From contig CM035234.1 in assembly GCA_020226215.1 (NCBI GenBank), forward strand, positions 49,913,275 through 49,977,274: a stretch of 64,000 nt of DNA, in the 5' to 3' direction. The DNA comes from Sindora glabra. Taxonomy: Eukaryota; Streptophyta; Magnoliopsida; Fabales; Fabaceae. Of this stretch, positions 24,401-37,860 are shown in pieces. Both the position numbers and the translations under genes were made by a program. Numbering within the stretch: position 1 is the first letter of the stretch; each line of letters begins with the position of its first letter. The notes under the pieces were generated by a model. It made no database searches. It saw only the letters and a program-made list of their open reading frames with translations, and was not told the DNA's origin.

Positions 24401-25982
24401 TAGTTTAAGGATATATCTAGCCAAAATTTTTGTAGACATTATATTAGGTATTAGTATGGGTCAAAATATCATAAAAAGCTTAACATTGAGCTTAAAAAAA
24501 TTATATAAAGGTCCAATAGGAAGTTAAAGGCTAGGTAGTCCAAAATTAGCTCGGATAGTTTGAAAATCTAAAGATTGAGCCTAAAATTGAAATAAATTAT
24601 TTTGGCTTATTTGAAATGACTTAGCTTAACTTTTTTAGGCCCAAACATGATTTTGAAACAAAGAAAAGGCCCAACAAGGTTTAATGGCATTTTCTTAAAA
24701 AAGTGGAAGATTAGGGGCATTTATTAGCAAGCATTTCTAGGCATTATATTTGGATAAATTTTAGTGGATTTAAGAAAATATTCTAATTTTAAGTTAAAAA
24801 AATTGTGCTCCATGTTCTAGAATTATTAGCTAAATTTTTTACAAAAATAAAAATAGGAAGCTTACAATGGAAGCCTTAGAAATAAGAGTTTTATATAAAT
24901 TCTTTTTGGATTTTTTTTGCACATATTTTTTGCTCTTTTTCCTAGTTAAATCATTAGCTCCTTAAGGGTATTTCATTATGTTTTTCAATTTTTTTGCTTC
25001 TCTAAGAGGTTTCATCAAATTTTAACAAGGTAACCTAGATTCTTTTCTATCTCTTTCAAGTTATGATATCAATTTCATCTCTAAAATTAGTAAAAATTTG
25101 ATTTATTTTAGTGAAGCTGCTCTTTTACTATTCTAAAAGGTACTTAAGAGCTAAAAAGTCAAAAAATTAAGGTGATGGCAACTACTTTTTATTCTATTGA
25201 GCTCTCTAATGAAAGATGAAAAGACTTGATGATATTTGCCATTATAAATGTAAACTGAATTTTAATGCTAAATGGTTTGATTTTAAAATTGCATAGATAT
25301 TAATATGAGGATATGATGTTGGTATTTTGGTATTAAGATCAGTAAGAAATGATTCTTTAAGAAATAACCATAGGAAAAATGGAGCAATAGAATTTTATCA
25401 AGAAAGTTTAATTATATATTTCTGGTTCTCTTTGGAATTTAGGATTAGAAATTTTTAAATTTTAATTTTTAGTAAAATCATATTACAAATAATGTTAGGA
25501 TAGATATGGAGAAAATTGGAAATTTTAGGAAAATTTTAAAGTTATGAAAAGTGCAATTGAATAGACTTTGGCTACAATATCTTAAAATAAAATTTTGGAT
25601 TTTGTATACTGCTATTTGGTGCTATTTTTACCATAAATTGATTAAAAAAATAAATTAATTGATGTTATTTGATTATCAACATATTAGTGACCTTGTATAG
25701 AATTCGATAACAATCAAATTTGATTTGCATGATAAAAAGGCCATTTTTCCATAATAACTCCAAAACTACCCAGAATTAGAAATCTTAAGTTTTTATTTCT
25801 GTATAAATAGTCACCACATGAATTTTTGTGAAGTAAGTGATGTTTTTCATTAATTAACATGCTAATAGTGTTGCATTAAAAATTGGTGATGATTGAAATT
25901 GGTTTGGATATTGAAAAAAGGCTTGTATTGTAATTGCTCTTATATTATTCTATGTTAATTTCTATAATTTTGGTACTGAGTG
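21481..25982 (-). other. Old LTR-retrotransposon-like AT-rich DNA, no gene
   Basis: No coding region survives. TATCACGATCCAACC near 21946 looks like a mutated minus-strand Gypsy LTR end (expected TGTCACGACC). A block near 23960-24030, read on the minus strand, gives ACCCTTACCCTTTTATAAG, resembling the TATA region of the plus-strand LTR sequence at 37150-37190. Exact ends cannot be fixed by eye. Confidence 0.4.
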
Positions 25983-27350
25983 TGTTAGGTTTCGGATCAG
26001 CATACGTAGCAAAAATTAAAATTTTTTTATCCAAATCCTACTAAGAATCCATGCAAAAGGACATAAATCAATGTTAAGATTTTACCTTTTGTGTGCTCGC
26101 ATTCTTTTTGAACAAAACTTTGAGAGACTGAGATAAATTACAAATTAAACGCCGGCCAAAAGGTACAACATTTCTACGGTATCCACACGGAATGAATAAT
26201 GACTTCTCACCTTCCACGAATCTGCTAGGATACATCTCTTTCACCAGGATTAGGATTAATGCATTTTTCTTAAGTGATTTAAGATTTAATGGCAGGTAAT
26301 GTGTATAGTTAAAGTGCTGCCTTCAAGTTCCTTTTATAGAACTAAGGCATACCACATTCCTAATCCTACTAGGATAACGCTTCTAAAATCCTAATCTCAC
26401 TTAATAACTATCACCTTATCCTTATCATGGAGAGAGAGTGAGGAGAGATAAGACTTATCTATTAATTATCTAATATTAGATAATTATCTAATAATATTAG
26501 ATAATAACATTATCTTATAATATAATTATCTAATATTAAAAGGCATATAATTATCTTATATTACTTTAATATCAAATAATATCATATATCATTGCCACCT
26601 AAATAGTAAAAATATTTGTGACTCAATATTCACTTAATGTGTAAACAACACTTTGAAACATAACCCCTTTTGTAACGATATCCAAATTAAACTAAAGGTA
26701 TGGAATACATCATCCTCATTAATGTTTAATTTATGTTTCTTGATACCAAATAGATTAACTTAAATAAATTATCAATATTTTATATTGATCTATTTGAGCA
26801 TGGCCTAAGGTTATCATTCCTACTATGTAATAAGAATAAAATTCCTATCTGCATTACTCACATACCTCTGCATGATTCATGACACATTCAATCAATGTCC
26901 TATAACATATCCTAGTTAAAGGTGATATAGGATGACATCAAAGTGTGTGACTCATCATGTAGGGAACCGTAGTGACTTCGAGTCAAAAGACTACATGCAT
27001 TATGATCTCGTGAGAATAACTAATGACACATGACAATCCATGTAATTTTTCTCATTGTGGGTCACTTCAGTATATTTGTTTACTAACAATATACTCATGT
27101 ATTGACTTGATATCACATATTCATGATTCATAATCATCAGTCACTATATATGTCAGTCTCGATATATTATTACTATCATTTTTTCAATAATACTTAACTA
27201 AGGACATTTTAGGAATAGTAAAGTTATTCTAAGGATAATTATTATATTAAGTTATAAATTGCGCAGATATAAAAAAATAAAAATAAAATATAATACATTG
27301 TGTATTATTACAATCATCTTTATGATTGACTCCTAAAATACACACCAATA
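25983..27350 (-). mobile_element. Solo LTR, family X, minus orientation
   Basis: A 1368-bp block begins TGTTAG and ends CCAATA (decayed from CTAACA). It is flanked by GAGTG (25978-25982) and GAGTA (27351-27355), a 5-bp target duplication with one change. It matches, in inverted orientation, the block at 37861-39438 over most of its length. A TATAAAAG box on the minus strand (26331-26338) gives the transcription direction. No primer-binding site or internal region adjoins it, so it is a solo LTR left by recombination between two LTRs. Confidence 0.8.
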
Positions 27351-27355
27351 GAGTA

Positions 27356-28079
27356 AATAACACTTAAGAATGACTAAATTGTAAGAAAACTTATGTTTGA
27401 TATTAATTAATGTGTTAGAAGTATTAAATAAAATTTTAGTAAAAATTTAAATTTGTTTGACAGCTAACAAAAACACCAAACTATGGAAATCTTTGGTTAC
27501 ACAACAAGTTGAATTTTGAATATTCTTGTTGTGAAATGATATAAGACATTGAAATGTAGGAAGTAATTGATTATGTTTAAATTGTAACTGCTAACTATTT
27601 AAAAGAGTTAAGTGTTATCATTATCTTAAATAGAAAGATTATGTATGATGTCATATGATGATAAGATTTAGATATGTATGAGAATAGTAAAATTTTATAA
27701 CATAGTTGATACTTTGACCATCCCCTATAAAATGAATGAAATGAGTAATTGATATTACAGTTAATATTTTAATATTACTCACCTTGAATTTGATTTGTGA
27801 GAGGAGATATGCATCCTTTACAAAGAAAGAAAGGAGTGGTAAATGTTGGAAGGATAAGGTTGGTGATCTTGTGCCTAGAGTGATGGGGGGATAAGGTTAA
27901 ACTAAAGATATAAAAAGAAATATGTGTACCAACTAGTGCTATTTTTTTTAACAAATTTTGTAAAATTTTTACATAAGAACTTTAATTGTTCATTATTTTA
28001 TTCTATTATATTTACGTCCCTAATCTATAATGATGAATACTCCTTAGAAAACAAAGAAAAATAGCCACGCAGTGAATAT
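27356..28079. other. AT-rich DNA between two LTRs, no gene
   Basis: No domain is recognisable. It is probably the continuation of the older sequence into which the solo LTR inserted. Confidence 0.4.
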
Positions 28080-28706
28080 TGTAATATCCATACTCTCTAT
28101 TATTAATCTTTTATTTATAGATTCTGACCATAGATCATCGAATATTGATTGATATTCTGTACAAAAACCTTCTTATTGCCTTGGGAAACTTTCCAAGTTA
28201 TATCCATACATTCTAGACAATAGTAATAGGGCCTTGTATTGATTATTTTATAGGACTTAAAAAACTAAATTTTGAGTTAAATGATTTTGTCATTAATCCT
28301 ATTTTACTAAACCATTCACAAGAAGACATATTCAGTAGTTCCAATTCTATTAACATACTAGATGCTTGGTATTCCTTATCTATTGAATCCAATCCTAATA
28401 AAGATCTTGAATGGAAATAGGATAAGTCAAATTAAAAGTTTTCTACTTGTAGCCTTTGTGTATAAGCTTTTATTTTTGAAAAACTTTAACACTCTTATAT
28501 AAATATTTTTATGTATGTAAATTATATTTTGAATTTTCAATTGCACATGCAACTAATCTTACTTATAAATGCATATTTCTATCCTTAGTAAGGTCAAGTA
28601 GTAAAGTGTCAAAAATGGTTTAAAGGCTTGTAAGGACAACTGCCAAGTAAATTAATAGTTAAGTGTTTTTACGTCGATCATGTTATTCAAAAATCGGGTT
28701 ATGACA
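28080..28706 (+). mobile_element. Probable Gypsy-type LTR
   Basis: Begins TGTAATATCC and ends CGGGTTATGACA, the usual ends of plant chromovirus LTRs. No primer-binding site follows. The flanks (AATAT and AATGA) do not form a clear 5-bp duplication. It could be a solo LTR or a truncated element. Confidence 0.45.
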
Positions 28707-28969
28707 AATGATCCAATTGTTCTTGTTAAAATAAATTAATTTATTCCTCTTTATAAAATAATATTCTAAAATTTTAAGGAGAATGTAACATAAATTAAGG
28801 AATATTAATGGCTAATAATAACAATATTTATGAAATTAATGCCAACTTATAATTATATTAATTGTTAGCATTAGTTTAGAATTTCAAGTATTTATTGAAT
28901 TAAATGAGTAGTAATTATAATTGAAATAAGGGAATGTGTAATAATTGGTCTAAACAAGCATAATGCCAA

Positions 28970-29150
28970 CTAAAATTATAATTAAAAAATTAATGACTAA
29001 TAATGATTATATTAATGGTCACCATTAACATAGAATTATAAGTTTAATGAAATTAATGATTATCAATTATTATGATTAAAAATGAGAAATATATGTAAAA
29101 AAGATAAGAAATTGAAGGATATTTAATTTAATGCGTTAATTAATAGTCTT
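28970..29150 (+). repeat. Dispersed repeat, copy 2
   Basis: Diverged partner of 21290-21480 in the same orientation: GATTATATTAATGGTCACC, then AAATTGAAGGATATTTAATT. Confidence 0.45.
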
Positions 29151-29434
29151 CTTTAAAAAAAAGTTGAGTATGAAATACTAACAATTCATCTGAGACATTT
29201 ATGATATGTGACTCTTCTTTTAATGAAATATATTAGAGTCAATTTCAATAAATGATTAAGTATAAAAATGTGCAAATAAAATATAAAAAAATTAAAAATT
29301 TCTAATTAGTAGAATTCTTATAATATACTGCAAAATCATATATATAATTTTTATCCAAAAATTGAATATAAATTTTTCAATTTTTTCCATGAACTTTTTA
29401 CCTTATTTTTAGTTTACATTAGGATATTCTCCCA

Positions 29435-29592
29435 TCTGATCAATGAAAGACTAATCGGTTAAGGCGATGTTTGCACCAAAGGTTAGGACCTCTCTTAAAT
29501 AAGTTTTCTCCATACATATGGTTTGGATTGAACCTAGGACATCTTGCTTAAGGTGCATAAACCCTTTCACTCAAACTAATTTATGTTGGTGT
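29435..29592 (-). mobile_element. tRNA-derived SINE
   Basis: On the minus strand, an A-box-like TAGTTTGAGTGAAAGG (about 29578-29563) is followed 28 bp later by a B box GGTTCAATCC (29534-29525). This is the internal promoter layout of a polymerase III SINE. The 3' end is not sharply defined and no target duplication was confirmed. Confidence 0.5.
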
Positions 29593-30589
29593 GAACTTTT
29601 TACTTTTAATGTGTATTATAGCCATTTTTGGTATAAAATATCACCTATATAAGAACAAAATGACAATTGAATTAAAGTACATGCATTAGTTTCCATACGG
29701 TATCCAACATTCTATTATTTTTAACTTTAAACTCAAATTCTAATGTATGCTTGCAAAGTTAAAACTTAAAAATCAATAAAAAAGGAATTATATAGGAATT
29801 TGAGGTTATTGAAATAAAATTAAAAAATCATATTGTAAATTATAAAATAAATAATATTTTAAAGTGATTATTACATTTTCTTCTATATAACATCTCATTG
29901 CTAAATAATCAATTCTCAATTACTCCCTTAATTTTTAAAATTGTTAAATAGATATATTTAGAAATAATATTAATGGCAATGGTAAGTATTAGGAAAAATT
30001 AAGTGCATTTAAAAAGTTGGTCTATATGTCAATTAGGAAAATTAATTCATTATTTAATTTTATTTGAATGATAAAGAATGGAAAAGAAATAAATATCAAA
30101 TATATACAATAAAAAAGTAAATTATATAATTGCTAAAATATTGCAAAGTCCATAATCATTACATATAAAACAAATTGTTGATGGTTGATCCTAGTGAATA
30201 TAAACAAAATTTAATTCAAATATACAATGTTTAAAGCTAAAATTTAAAAATCATAATCATACAAATCATTTATATTAAAAAATTAATTATTGAGATCTAA
30301 TGTAAAGAAAACCAACATACTTGATTGAATTCTACCTAAGAGAAATTTAACATAGTGAAAAACTTAGTAGAATATTTTTGGATTTCTATCAAAAGAAAAA
30401 TCAAAATCAATTAGTTACATAGGATAAATTGATTTTTTTTCATAAGACCTATAATTCAATCAATAATATATCAACATGATAAAGGTTAAGTGGAATAGAG
30501 AGGGATGATGATGGATATGTTGGGCATAAAATATAATAGGTTAGTAACAAAGGAAAATAAGAGAGGTTTGAGTATAATCTAGAAAAAGA

Positions 30590-31960
30590 TGGCACTAAAG
30601 TGGCATAACATAAATGATTACATAGTTATAAAAATCACATCTCATAGATGGATGCAATGGATGATTAGGTTGGGAACTTACTAATACGAATGTCAGATTT
30701 GGATGTTTGTCTCACCATAAAAGTAATATTTGACTATCTAGTTGGGTACACAATTAAATCAACATTAGGCTAGTGATACTAGTTAAGGGAATGTACAAAT
30801 GACTAAATATGTATGTTTAGAAAAAGTTATAGAGTTGTGGACTAATTTTAAGGAGAATCGAAGGACTTTAACAAAATTAAAGTTAAAAGAAAGATGATTA
30901 GAAAGGTGCACAAGTATATTGTTGAGTTTATAAAAACGTTGAGAATAGATGTCAAATATGAACTGAGAAATTCAAATTTACTTTTAGAGGGTTAAATTGA
31001 TTACGGTGGTATACATATTCTTTATAAGATAAAAATACGAGAACTTACTTTCTAAAAGTTAGGAAGATAAATAGTTAGGATCTTAAGGTACAATAACTAT
31101 ATAATTAAATGGTCTTTATGGTACAATAATATAAATAAAGGTTAAAACTTAGAAGTATAATATGAATGAATTAGTAACAATAGGTTAAGGGAATTGAGTT
31201 ATTGTGTAGTCATAAGAAGGAATGTCAAGTGAATAGGAATACAACATTCTTGAAATATAAAACTAGTGTCCTTATGTGATTCATAAATGTTATATTTGGA
31301 AATTCATGAATAAAAATTTATTTGAAGTTAAATGGGTAGGTGCTTGAGTAAACTTTGATATAGTTCATACAATGGTGTAGTCAATAGATTAGTTAGTGTA
31401 AAGAGAATGAAATTTTTGCACTCCAAAGTAAAGTGTACAAATTATGTGTGGAGTTGGTGAACTTATTTGTATTAATAGGTCATACTATAGTAATATCAAG
31501 AGAATGGTTAAGAGTGAGAACACGTAGGTTAGTTATAATATCTAATTAATGATGGTCGAGTATAATTAATAGGGAGTTCAGGATGTACAAGATAGGATAG
31601 GGCTATGAAAGCATGAACATGAGATCATTACAAATTTTAAGATTGTTTTAGTATAATTTGCCGAGGCAAGCAAGTATTAATGTGCTAGTAGTTTAAAAAT
31701 TAAGGAAAATTTATTTTTGCTCAAATTGAAAATGTATCAAAAGAACTCCTATAAATACCCTTAAACTTCAAGTTTCTATATATATTAATGAATCAATAAG
31801 ATTTGTTTGAGAACCCATATGTTCGTTGAAACTTCATGCTATGGAAATGTTAATAATAGTCGATACCCAACAAGCATTTAGCAAAGGATGAGTCTAGTAC
31901 GTTCAATGAGAGAGCTATATTTAAATTGTCTATCACAATTACTAATCTTAATAACATTTT
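30590..31960 (+). repeat. Diverged retroelement-like repeat, copy 1
   Basis: Similar in order and sequence to 41810-42610. Near 30710 it has CACCATAAAAGTAATATTTG, then GGGTACACAATTAAATCAAC and TTAGGCTAGTG; the second copy has CACCATGAGAATAATATTTG, then GATGCATAACTAGATTAGTG and TTAGGCAAGTG. Both end in a TTTAAATT(G/A)T(C/T)T phrase. The wording resembles the 3' non-coding part of Gypsy elements, but no protein domain remains. Confidence 0.45.
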
Positions 31961-32314
31961 GTAATGATCCTTAATATTAAGAAAAAGGACGTAATGCACA
32001 TATATGTATATAAGTATGTAAAAGTGTGTGTGTGTGAGAAAGCTTTAATAATCATAGAAATAGATCATATGCAAAGTTAATGTTGAAATAGGCCAAAAAG
32101 TGAAGCAAGTAAAGTGCTACAATAATAGAAAATTATATGCAATTGATGGTATTTTAGCCATAACTTGGGATTGAAATGCTTAACCAATAAACCATCAAAA
32201 GATTTGAAAAAATAAACACCTAAGGCTAAGATACTTATAAATTACATAATTTATCATTAAGCCAATTAATACCAGATATATTTTTTTTAAAGATGAATAA
32301 AATTCTAAACTCAA

Positions 32315-34960
32315 TGTCACAACCTAACCTAACCATAACCAATGTGGATCCTGATACCGATTTCCACAAGCCTTAACATTAATTCCTATTATCTATCCAA
32401 TGGAAGTTCCTAAATTTTTCAAGAAAACTTAAAATTCAAGTTAAATTTTTACAAAAAAATGGATAGAGTCTCCTTTATTTTTGGACACTTTTCAAGGGCC
32501 ACACGCCCTAATTTATAAAACTTATATATTTTCTTAAGTACGACAGCATCAAACATACATATAGTATAATATAATTTCAATTTTATACACAAATAAATTA
32601 TTCAAGGCATTAAATGTTGAATCAATATCATTTTTATTTCTAATTTTAATCTTAATTCAAAGAGAATCCTAATTGCCAAATCTTTAATCCAGGTGGTCTT
32701 TACTTTTCCATGGATGTAACAAGCTCAAACATGCTTATTTCAACTTGAAAATATTTAAAAAAAAATAAAGTGAGTTATGAGAACTTAATGAGCATATATC
32801 TACCACTATCTTGCAAGAAATCAATTTTATATATAACAATTACAGGCTAATTAGATACAAAATTAGAAAATATTAGCAAACTCATTTCTTGAATTTTTGA
32901 AATATATGAAACCAAGCCTTGAAATGGGAGTTCACTTGCATATAACTTAAACTATGTATCTCATATCACAAATCATATAAGTCTTAACCATATGTTAATA
33001 CATAACATTGTTATATGTCATATATTACCCATTTCAAGTACACATCACAACCACTAATGGCTAATGAGGATTAAACACAAATAAGCCATCTCAATCACAC
33101 CAGTAGTAATATCTAATCATAGACAATTCTCAATATTATATCATATCATGCATATAGTTATAATTAACATGCATATAGCCACTTTTAGACTTCTAAGTCA
33201 ATACTATATTTTTCTTTTCAGTTGTTTATTAGGAATATCTCTTCTAGCTCATAGATTGGTCTTATATCCTTCATAACTATTTCTTAAGAATTTCCTATCT
33301 GACTTTCTTATCATCCGTTCATCATAATTCATAATATTTGATGTCATTATTCTATCACAGTTCACAATTTCCAATATCATTTATGGTCGGATTCATAGAA
33401 AATATGCATAAATGTACCATAATGTAGTTATGTTCTCCTATACAACTATAACATACAAATATCTTTGAATTCAATCATAACCATTAATAGTTATTACCAT
33501 TACTAGGCTTTCGTTGCACAATCTAATCAATTAACATTCTCTCAAATAATGATTTATACTTATATTATGAAACTGAGTTTACGTATGAATATATATACAT
33601 GAATATGAAATTTATACTATCAATAAGAAGAATATAAATCATAATATTTAAATTATCTTTTATTAAAATGCTAATTTGTGGTGAGATATATATTCACTTG
33701 AAATCATCCCACAGCTTTAAAGATTCTTAAGTGTTCTACTTTAATCTTCCATTTCCTCTTATTTCATAATTTATAATAATAATAATTTATGAAGACAAGA
33801 TAGCTTCTCATTCTCTTTTGAATATTACCATTTTAGATTATCAGTTTCCTTTATTTTCTTACTAGTAAGTTATAATAATAAATTTTAGCCAAGTAGGCAT
33901 ATTTTCTTTTTACCCAATTATTATAATTTTAACTTTCTTTTTGGCATAAACTACCTAATATTCAGACACCACATTGAGTGCCAACTAATTTGGATTCGAG
34001 CCAGGTAGAACCATATTGGGCAGTAGAGCTCTCCTAACTGAGTTTTAACGCAACTACATTCTTAAGAACTCAAACTTGAGACCTCTAGTTAAGTTAGAAC
34101 AACCCTATACCAGTTGATCTATGTGCTCGGTGGTCAATTTCAATTTCAATTCATACTATAATAACATTCTAAATCATCAATAAAAATTTTATACTCTAAA
34201 AATATTCTAACCATATCATTATATAAAACTATGTTCTCTAGTTTTCAATATTCTTAACTCTAATATAATGGAATCACCCACCCTTTTTTAGCATTTTGGA
34301 TTTTCTTAGGCTAAATATTAAAAAAAATTCCTTAAGAATGCCCTCCATCTTAATATCCTAGTGCATCTTAGCCATTCATAATAGTTACCATTCGAAAAAA
34401 TTCCCTTTTTTCCTATTAAATTAAAACTTCCACATAAATATTTTAACCTTATATATTATATTTATAATATATATACCATAATTCGCTACATTTCAAAATC
34501 TACAATATCATCACCAATTTATCAATTTATAGATAAAACCATTTATTAATATTCACACATATTTTTAAAAATTGATTTTATTTAAATTCTCTAATCACTT
34601 ATTTGTAATTTTTCCTCAATATAAATATATATATTTATAATAACTTGATTAATTTGGAAGTCTTAAGATAAATATTTCAATCTTCCATAACTTTCAAAAT
34701 AATTTATCAAACATTAGTAATTAATACCATAAAGCTTTATACCCATTATTATAATTTTCAACTTATGAGAAAATCCTTATAAAAAATTTAAATAGATCTT
34801 GAATCAATAATGACTATAAAAATATGATTTTCAATGTCATTTTAATATTTCAAAACTTTTAGAAAGAAAAATAAATTTAAAACCAATATTAATTGAATAA
34901 AATAAATACTAACAAGTATTGAAATTTATAAAATTTTAAATATTAACTTCGGATATTACA
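32315..34960 (-). mobile_element. Probable long Gypsy-type LTR with inserted SINE
   Basis: Begins TGTCACAACC and ends GGATATTACA, so read on the minus strand it runs from TGTAATATCC to GGTTGTGACA, as in chromovirus LTRs. Just left of it, TCTAAACTCAA (32304-32314) could be a decayed initiator-Met-tRNA primer-binding site on the minus strand. It carries a SINE at 33955-34135. No matching second LTR was identified. Confidence 0.4.
33955..34135 (-). mobile_element. tRNA-derived SINE inside the LTR
   Basis: On the minus strand, a very good A box TAGATCAACTGG (34121-34110) is followed about 34 bp later by a B-box-like GTTTGAGTTC (34075-34066). Downstream is a tail containing CTAATTTGG or TTGGCACTCA-like text. 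Confidence is higher than for the other SINE calls because of the A box. Confidence 0.6.
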
Positions 34961-37860
34961 CATGACCATGCTGATTGGTTTATGGTAATTAAGCTATAAC
35001 CTCATCTAGGAAAGTCCAATTGCCAAATGACCAAAATTGGTGAAAATAAACATGTAAAGTTGTAATAGGTAAGTTTTTCATAAGCTAAATCCTAATCAAT
35101 AACTTCTAGTAATTTACATCATTTAAGGAAAGGCTAAGGCAAGACTACACTAACCAATGTGTAGTAATTGAGTTATAACTTAATTTGGACAAGCCTAATT
35201 CATGAATAGTCAAAAGTAATGGAAAGTAAAAATATAGGGCTTCCTTATGTGAAAAAATTCATGTTGTAAACCTTAACACATTAAGAGATATATAAATTTT
35301 CTTAATAGATAGTGTACTAAATTAATGAACATGAATGTATATGTATGTATGCTAATGATCATGCGTATGTTGTAAGTATGTATACATGAATTATGTATGA
35401 ATGAATTGGAAATTATGAAAATTGGTATTAGGATAAATATTTTATGAAAGGCTTGAAGAATTGGGCCTATATGCCCCTTTGAATCTAGATTACTATACTA
35501 TATGGCATTAAAAGATTAATGAGTTAAATATAGGTGTGGTGTGTGAAGGGTGAGGGAACTATAGGCCAAAGGGAAGGCCTATTTGGCTTCCCTTGGAGAA
35601 GTGGCCAAATAGAGCCATTCTTATTAACCTTGGAACATAAAATTCTTGTAAAATTAGTATATACCACTAGATTAAGCAAAAAAGACATAATCATGAGTGA
35701 GTTGTTGCTTATAAAATGCACTACCAATGAAGGGATAAGGTATTTCAATTGGACCAATGCATGCTAGCCTAGTCAACTTAAGGATATAATTACCAAAACC
35801 TTAGCTAAATATAAGTAAAAATAAAAACTACCCTAAAACATACCTACACTTTATGGCACGCATACACAAATATGAAAGAAATTCCTTCTCCTTTGCCATA
35901 GTAGCCAAAACCTTCCTCCTCTTTGCAACTAAGGAGCTATTACATCTTTACAAGTAGTCTTCTAAGAGACAAGTAAGTAAGAGATAAGTGATCCCTAGTC
36001 CTTCTTTTTTATCATTATACTCACGTTTTTGTTAAAGGTTTATAAGGAAAATTTTGGAAAAAAAATGTAGAAAGGGTTTGATCACTGTAAGTTAAAGGAA
36101 AGAAATGAACTTGTATGATATTAAAAGAAAAAGGAATAAATTGTTAATTTGAAGAAATTATTTGATTTAGTAAAGGAAAAATGAGAAGAAAATCATGCAC
36201 AAGTATGAATTGATGCTTATATTAATGAATAATAGGGAAATTATTGAATAGAGGGAGTTAAATGAATATTAAGTAAATAGCAAATGAACTTGTAATTTAA
36301 AAAATACCAATTTATTCAAAATATGTCTCAAGAGTAATAGAATTATAATAAATTAAATTATAGATTATATATGAATAATGGTGTTTAAAATGAAAAGAAT
36401 GAGAATAAAATTAGTAAGTAATGAAAGAGGAGTGGTTCTAATTACTTAAGGGTTTTTTGGCATAAGGATGCACAAAATTTCAACTAAATTTGGTTTTAGG
36501 ATTCTTAAATGTGTAATAAAACCATGGACGATAATAATATATGAGATTGGAAATGATAAGAAATTTAATGGAAATTAGAGAGTCTTATAAAATCTTAGCT
36601 AGGAAATTGTCCCATCTAAGCAAGACAAGCCTTTAAATTAAGGAAGCACATAATTGTTACATAATTAAGGATAATTAAAAAAGGAAAATGAGAAGAAATC
36701 TTAGGATGTAAGGAAAAGGGTAGTTTTGGCCCTCTATAATATATGGTAACCAAATTGTAAGAAAATTGTACTAAATTAAATTTAGCAATTGTTAAGACAT
36801 ATGAAACATATAAATGAACTTTTCTAATTATGAATTCCTCTATGGTGTGCCATGGGCAAGGAAGCTATTACACTCTTTTTAAAATATAATAAATTAAAAT
36901 TTTATTTTATAACATGAATAATTAGAATAAATTCCATCCTTATTTAAAATGAAATTTACATGGAAAAATTAGAGAATTTTAATAAGTAAATATGAATTAG
37001 ATACCAGATAAAATAAAATATAATAATCTAGCATGAATTGAGATGAGATTTTTTTAAGTTAAATAGATAAGGAAAGTTAATAGAATAAGGAGATTAAAGG
37101 TTTCAAATAATTATATGTGTGTTTATGAGTATAGAGAAATTTAAGACGTAAAAACAAAAATGCCTTTACCTTTATATAAGCTCTATTTCAACCCATGAAA
37201 CCTATTTTTCTTTTTAAGAAACCTAAACTTCCCTTTCTCCTTATTATAATCCATTTCCTTATTCATATTTCTTCCAATCAAGCTAGAAGAAGCAAATCTT
37301 TATCAATTTCCTCATATAATCAAGGTAAAGGCATCTAAATCATCATTAATCCTAAACTTTTTTATTTTCTTTAAAGATTTAATGAAACTTAGGCTTTAAA
37401 AATAAAAGAGGAAAATTTTAATCCCTAAACCAAAACTTGTTAATTTTAAATGACTAAGAATGACTGATTCATAATTTCTTCCTATTAGCGGCTCCACTAT
37501 ACTAGGTGAGCAAATACTTTTAGCTAAATTACATTAAATTCAAGGATATGAGATTTTGGACTTACAAATTTATGTATCTTTACATGTTCTTTATAATCTA
37601 AGTGTTATAGTGATGATTTTTTATTGTTTGATTGAAATAATGACTAAGAAAGATGTATTAATTAGTTATAAGGCCTTATTTATAATGAAATTGAATTCGG
37701 TAAAAGCATTAATGCCTTCATGTGGCATTTAAGGAAAAATAATTAGTCTTTTTATGTTGGGTGATTTTCATTTTTCTAAAAGAATAGCAACCATTCTATT
37801 TAAACAATCGGCCATTATTTTATAAGTTTAGGCAAGGACATCTAATGTTAAACAACTAAC
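34961..37860. other. Old LTR-like AT-rich DNA, no gene
   Basis: No protein domain. The 77-codon frames on both strands near 35524-35767 overlap each other and have no recognisable similarity. Sequence at 37150-37300 (CCTTTACCTTTATATAAG) resembles an LTR promoter and is related, in inverse orientation, to 23960-24030. Confidence 0.45.

Noticed and set aside
35524..35767. 77-codon open frames on both strands
   Set aside because: They overlap each other completely and neither shows a domain, codon bias or conserved start. Chance frames in old repeat DNA.
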